From Podaxis mareebaensis (Eukaryota; Basidiomycota; Agaricomycetes; Agaricales; Agaricaceae), in the NCBI GenBank assembly GCA_018524725.1, contig JAEUWP010000182.1, positions 1 through 11,357 on the forward strand: 11,357 bases of DNA, in the 5' to 3' direction. How positions within the stretch are numbered: position 1 is the stretch's first letter; the number at the start of each line of letters is the position of its first letter. Both the position numbers and the translations under genes were made by a program. Shown piece after piece: positions 9,701 to 11,357 of this stretch. Below the pieces are notes generated by a model that worked only from the letters and a program-made list of their open reading frames with translations, did not search any database and had not been told where the DNA came from.

Positions 9701-9933
9701 AGGGAAGAATCAATGAAGCAATGTGTGGAACCACTATCCACCAAGGCAGTCACAGTACCATTGGACGAAGGTGGATCAGAGGCAGATGAAGGAGCAAAAG
9801 ATGGAGAAGAAAGGGGAACATGAAGAGCATGAGGGTCGGAAAGAGCGGACACATTGAGTCGGAAACTCTCTGTAGCACAGACGAGTTCAACGTGGTCCCC
9901 AGTCTGTGCAGAGTCCTGAGGACCGCCCTCTAT
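6751..9933 (-). CDS. Pol polyprotein core: protease, RT, RNase H, integrase
   Basis: Pol sits in the -1 frame relative to gag and has no ATG at its start. It should be made as Gag-Pol by frameshifting at 9933-9939. Positions below count from the GTG at 9852; 26 more codons precede it. Aspartic protease has DSG at 39-41. RT (about 270-430) has the first catalytic Asp in YTKIDL (361) and YLDD at 423-426. RNase H (about 550-690) has D572, E614, D641 and D684. Integrase has H801-x4-H806 and C836-x2-C839, and a DD35E triad of D869, D929 and E965 with exactly 35 residues between the last two. The core is open and its catalytic residues are present, but several usually conserved arginines read Trp, Cys or His (for example DFWGLNK, KKDCYP, TAFWTRYG), as expected after CpG decay. 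A TGA at 6751 ends it early, before the GPY module and chromodomain. Confidence 0.93.
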   Translation of the reverse strand: MEGGPQDSAQTGDHVELVCATESFRLNVSALSDPHALHVPLSSPSFAPSSASDPPSSNGTVTALVDSGSTHCFIDSSLVHDCSIPMFCVAPVELRLFDGSSNSYITELVKIPVTFPTGELMTLDFYITRLDSSCSVVLGHNWLTRYNPLIDWVSNSISFWPQQQAFPTPAPTLRAVLSSVFLVHPDMPPSTSDQVPLSSTSDSSAPSDSPLLHPHISLISAAAFLHASHLPGSVPFTFNIHSPSTSTGSTQPSEPVNLSNVPSEYHEFTDVFSKVHADTLPLHRLYDLKINLEEGASPPIGTIYSLSQVELEALREFIDEHLSIGFIRPSTSPHGALVLFVRKKDGSLRLCVDFWGLNKITKKDCYPLPLISDLLDSPRKAHIYTKIDLHHTYHLIWIAEGDEWKTAFWTRYGSFEWMVMPFGLTNAPAAFQHFMNDIFGDLLHICVTIYLDDILIYLDNISQHKQHVREVLCRLHKHSLYVRADKCEFHSEAVEYLGYILSPDGLKMSEDKVKIIQDWPKPKKVKDIQSFLGFANFYCYFIHGYSDIVVPLTRLTHKGAPWNFTAECREAFEALKKAFTMAPVLTHWIPDSQIIVETDASDYALAAILSIIAPDGDIHPIAFHSCTFNTSKSNYNTHDKELLAIFEAFRIWRHYLEGSALPIDVVTDHKNLEYFSTTKVLTRCQARWSEYLSQFNLVIHFHPGCLRTKPDALTRRWDIYPKGGNNNYATINPHNFRPVFTQEQLAASVRATSLFSPSLRAAMVLDYEQLHSNILSALPSDPLAAEHISNPQGHWSMDLDSFLRLDDCIYVPDSNDLHLRVLQYKHDHMLSRHFGQNKTLELVCRDYTWPNVHSFVKDFCKSCVTCMRSKSQHHRLYRNLKQLPIPDRPWHSISMDFIEKLPKSSGFDTILVIIDHLTKQSIFIPTHDTITSAELAHLFVLHVFLKHGVPSHVTSDRGSEFVSHFFQSLGKALDMKLHFMSGYHPEGDGQTERTNQMLEQYLRVHCNYQQDNWADLLPIAEFAYNNASNATTGVSPFFANKGYHPAISVHPERDLASTRA

Positions 9934-9939
9934 TTTTTT
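9894..9939 (-). promoter_or_regulatory. -1 ribosomal frameshift signal between gag and pol
   Basis: On the minus strand the last gag codons read TCA AAA AAA TAG, giving the heptamer A-AAA-AAA (9939-9933) in the phase required for simultaneous slippage, directly before the gag stop. After an 8-nt spacer (9932-9925), GGTCCTCAG (9924-9916) can pair over nine base pairs with CTGGGGACC (9902-9894), including one G-U pair. The 13-nt loop can add a small UCU/AGA stem. A shift of -1 leads into IEGGPQ and on into protease. Slippery site, spacer and GC-rich stem match the standard -1 frameshift design. Confidence 0.8.
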
Positions 9940-11159
9940 GAACCTGACGGGGGATTCGAAGGAGAGGGGCTCTTCGCCAGAACCTCAGCTTGGGCTTGAG
10001 CCTGCCGACCTTTGGCCTTCTGATTAGAGGCAGACGGACCCAGAGGAGGACCAGATCTGGACGCCTTGTGTGGGCAGTTGTTTACCCGATGGTTAGCATC
10101 ACCACAGAACATACAGAGGTTGTTGTCAAAACGACATTGGCGTTCCTGAGGGGTGAGCTTGCCGTTCAGGCCAAGTTTATTGCCCAGAGATGACTTCGGA
10201 GCGTTCCCAGATGAGTTCGGACAATTGCCGGACTGAGAGGAATTGGGAGGGGATTTGGCGGAGGATGAGTTAGGCTTCTGATTATTATTGTTGTTGGATG
10301 AATTGCTGGGTTTCTTCTGATTAGGGTCATTCTTTGGGGGCTGCGCAGAGCAGTCACTATGACACTTACGCTTGCACTGCTGCTCCCAGTGACATTGGTC
10401 AATAAGACTAGCAACCCTTTTCATTTCGTCCAAGGAGTTGGGCTTACCCTCCACCCGAGTGGCAATCAAGTCCTGAATACGATCTGGAAGACCCCTGTAA
10501 TAACAATGGCAAAGGACTGGGTCTGGCCACCCGACCAAACTAGCCAGGCAGTTGAACTCGAGGTCATATTTGAGGATAGGTTGGTTACTAGCCATCTGGA
10601 GAGAGTCCAGCTCTTCAGTGGCTTCTCTGGTGGGGTCTGCAAGTCCAAAACGGGTTTCTATTTCTCTGACGAAGACCTCCCAGTTATTGAGAAGCTCGTG
10701 GTTGGACCAATCAAGATCTTCAGACCCGAGAATGGTTTGGAACCAGTTGAGAGCAGTGCTGGACAGATACGTGATAGCAAAATGGATTTTGGAGGAATCT
10801 TCCGCAAATTGATGTGCATTGGAAGTGAAATAGAGGTGGCACTGGAAGACCCATTGGCGGATTTTGAGAGGGTCCGAACCGTCAAAAGTGTCAGGTTCTT
10901 GGACCTTCACACGAGAGGGATTTGCTGGGCCAACAGAGTTGCTCCGCTCCAAGGAACAGAGGGTATGGGAGAGGTGGCTGAGAGCATTGGCTAACATCTC
11001 CTGGGGGTCTTGATTTTCATCGTCGTCCTCACCAGGATCATTGCCACCATCACCACCCTCATCTCCGGGGTCCGGAGGGCCACTGGAATTTCCTTGAGAG
11101 TACCCAGCAGAGGTTTGATTTTGTGTTCTGGACTTGGTAGTAACCGTAGTAGAAGACAT
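9930..11159 (-). CDS. Gag nucleocapsid precursor, 409 aa
   Basis: The ATG at 11159 has a full Kozak context (CCACCATG). After an acidic, Gly/Asp-rich N-terminus (to about 55) comes a retrotransposon gag fold (about 85-215; IRQWVFQCHLYFTSN, ALNWFQTIL, YYRGLPDRIQDLI) that should form the particle shell. A Ser/Asn/Pro/Lys linker (about 275-335) follows, then one CCHC zinc knuckle, CMFCGDANHRVNNC, the nucleic-acid-binding motif of nucleocapsid. The protein ends at TAG (9930-9932) on the frameshift heptamer. The frame is intact, but a cluster such as DQCHWEQQCKRKCHSDC has cysteine and histidine where arginine-rich sequence is likely, suggesting CpG decay here too. Confidence 0.93.
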   Translation of the reverse strand: MSSTTVTTKSRTQNQTSAGYSQGNSSGPPDPGDEGGDGGNDPGEDDDENQDPQEMLANALSHLSHTLCSLERSNSVGPANPSRVKVQEPDTFDGSDPLKIRQWVFQCHLYFTSNAHQFAEDSSKIHFAITYLSSTALNWFQTILGSEDLDWSNHELLNNWEVFVREIETRFGLADPTREATEELDSLQMASNQPILKYDLEFNCLASLVGWPDPVLCHCYYRGLPDRIQDLIATRVEGKPNSLDEMKRVASLIDQCHWEQQCKRKCHSDCSAQPPKNDPNQKKPSNSSNNNNNQKPNSSSAKSPPNSSQSGNCPNSSGNAPKSSLGNKLGLNGKLTPQERQCRFDNNLCMFCGDANHRVNNCPHKASRSGPPLGPSASNQKAKGRQAQAQAEVLAKSPSPSNPPSGSKK

Positions 11160-11321
11160 GGTGGAAGAAGATTGATATGGAGCGGGAGTCGAAGAGATTT
11201 CATGATTTGTGTGGGGGAGAACAGGTTCTGGAATGGTGATTCCTTGAGCTCATGCAGCACTACGTATCATAGATGGCATAAAAAATTTGGAACGATACCA
11301 GAGGTCTGAGTCAGAATATAC
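11160..11321 (-). other. Gag leader (5' untranslated region)
   Basis: These 162 bp lie between the inner end of the 5' LTR and the gag ATG. In element orientation they contain the candidate primer-binding site and no long open frame. A packaging signal may lie here, but nothing in the sequence identifies one. Confidence 0.7.
11289..11300 (-). other. Candidate tRNA primer-binding site
   Basis: The minus strand reads TGGTATCGTTCC, the complement of a possible tRNA 3' end ..GGAACGATACCA. It is the first TGG downstream of the 5' LTR but starts 21 nt from it, further than the usual zero to about ten. I cannot name the tRNA. An internal tRNA segment or self-priming would be alternatives. Confidence 0.4.
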
Positions 11322-11357
11322 TGTTAAGAACTGACTCCGGACAGGGGTGGACCACGG
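11322..11357 (-). repeat. 5' LTR, first 36 bp only (cut by window edge)
   Basis: The sequence TGTTAAGAACTGACTC repeats the start of the complete LTR at 3738. It matches at 32 of 36 positions, and all four mismatches fall at three ancestral CpG sites. The rest, including the promoter that drives gag-pol and the second target-site copy, lies outside the window. Confidence 0.9.

Larger units (their letters stand above)
3738..11357 (-). mobile_element. Ty3/gypsy chromovirus LTR retrotransposon
   Basis: The element reads right to left. It has a complete 3' LTR (4456-3738), a polypurine tract, pol with chromodomain, gag, a leader, and the first 36 bp of the 5' LTR before the window ends. The domain order protease, reverse transcriptase, RNase H, integrase is that of Ty3/gypsy (Copia has integrase before RT), and the C-terminal chromodomain marks it as a chromovirus. 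The visible length is 7620 bp, so a full copy should be about 8.3 kb if the LTRs match in length. It is longer than usual because about 1.7 kb between pol and the 3' LTR holds an antisense gene. Two stop codons in pol suggest this copy cannot move on its own, though intact relatives could act in trans. Confidence 0.95.

Noticed and set aside
9850..9854. Independent start of pol at the GTG (9852) or the nearby ATG
   Set aside because: GTG is not a normal nuclear start codon and the overlapping ATG (9854-9852) is out of the pol frame. The frameshift site upstream explains how pol is reached.
10359..10994. Plus-strand open frame of 211 codons
   Set aside because: It is antisense to the gag fold. 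Codon pattern and motifs belong to gag on the minus strand.

Overview
The window looks like fungal nuclear DNA, most likely from a basidiomycete. The evidence is a chromodomain-bearing Ty3/gypsy LTR retrotransposon (chromovirus), two short introns (47 and 56 nt) with GTAAG donors, CTAAC branch sites and AG acceptors, and a fungal-type Zn(II)2Cys6 cluster. Nothing looks prokaryotic. The assignment to basidiomycetes is inference from style, not from a search.

Layout. Bases 1-3737 are flanking DNA with no convincing intact gene, only decayed coding fragments (best at 2440-2810, minus strand). Bases 3738 to the right edge are one retrotransposon on the minus strand. Reading the element 5' to 3' means reading right to left: the inner 36 bp of the 5' LTR (11322-11357, cut by the window edge), a leader with a candidate tRNA primer-binding site, gag (11159-9930), a -1 frameshift signal, pol (protease, reverse transcriptase, RNase H, integrase with chromodomain; 9933-6169), a 1.7 kb non-retroviral insert, a polypurine tract (4470-4457) and the complete 719-bp 3' LTR (4456-3738).

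The most unusual part is the 1.7 kb between pol and the 3' LTR. It carries a separate gene on the opposite (plus) strand, 4590-6015. I reconstruct three exons and two introns joining one frame of about 440 codons: a Q/P-rich start, a long charged coiled coil with a 24-bp tandem repeat, a Zn(II)2Cys6-type cluster split by intron 1, a second helical segment and a very acidic tail. Because its introns lie antisense to the element's genomic RNA, they would not be spliced out during retrotransposition, so the element could carry an intron-containing gene from copy to copy.

The copy is decaying. Pol has two in-frame TGA stops and the antisense gene has six. Every stop is TGA, the two LTR ends differ only at CpG sites, and differences between the 24-bp repeat units are also at CpG sites. 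This fits C-to-T decay of methylated CpG, or RIP-like mutation, on both strands. Gag and the protease-to-integrase core remain open with their catalytic residues present.
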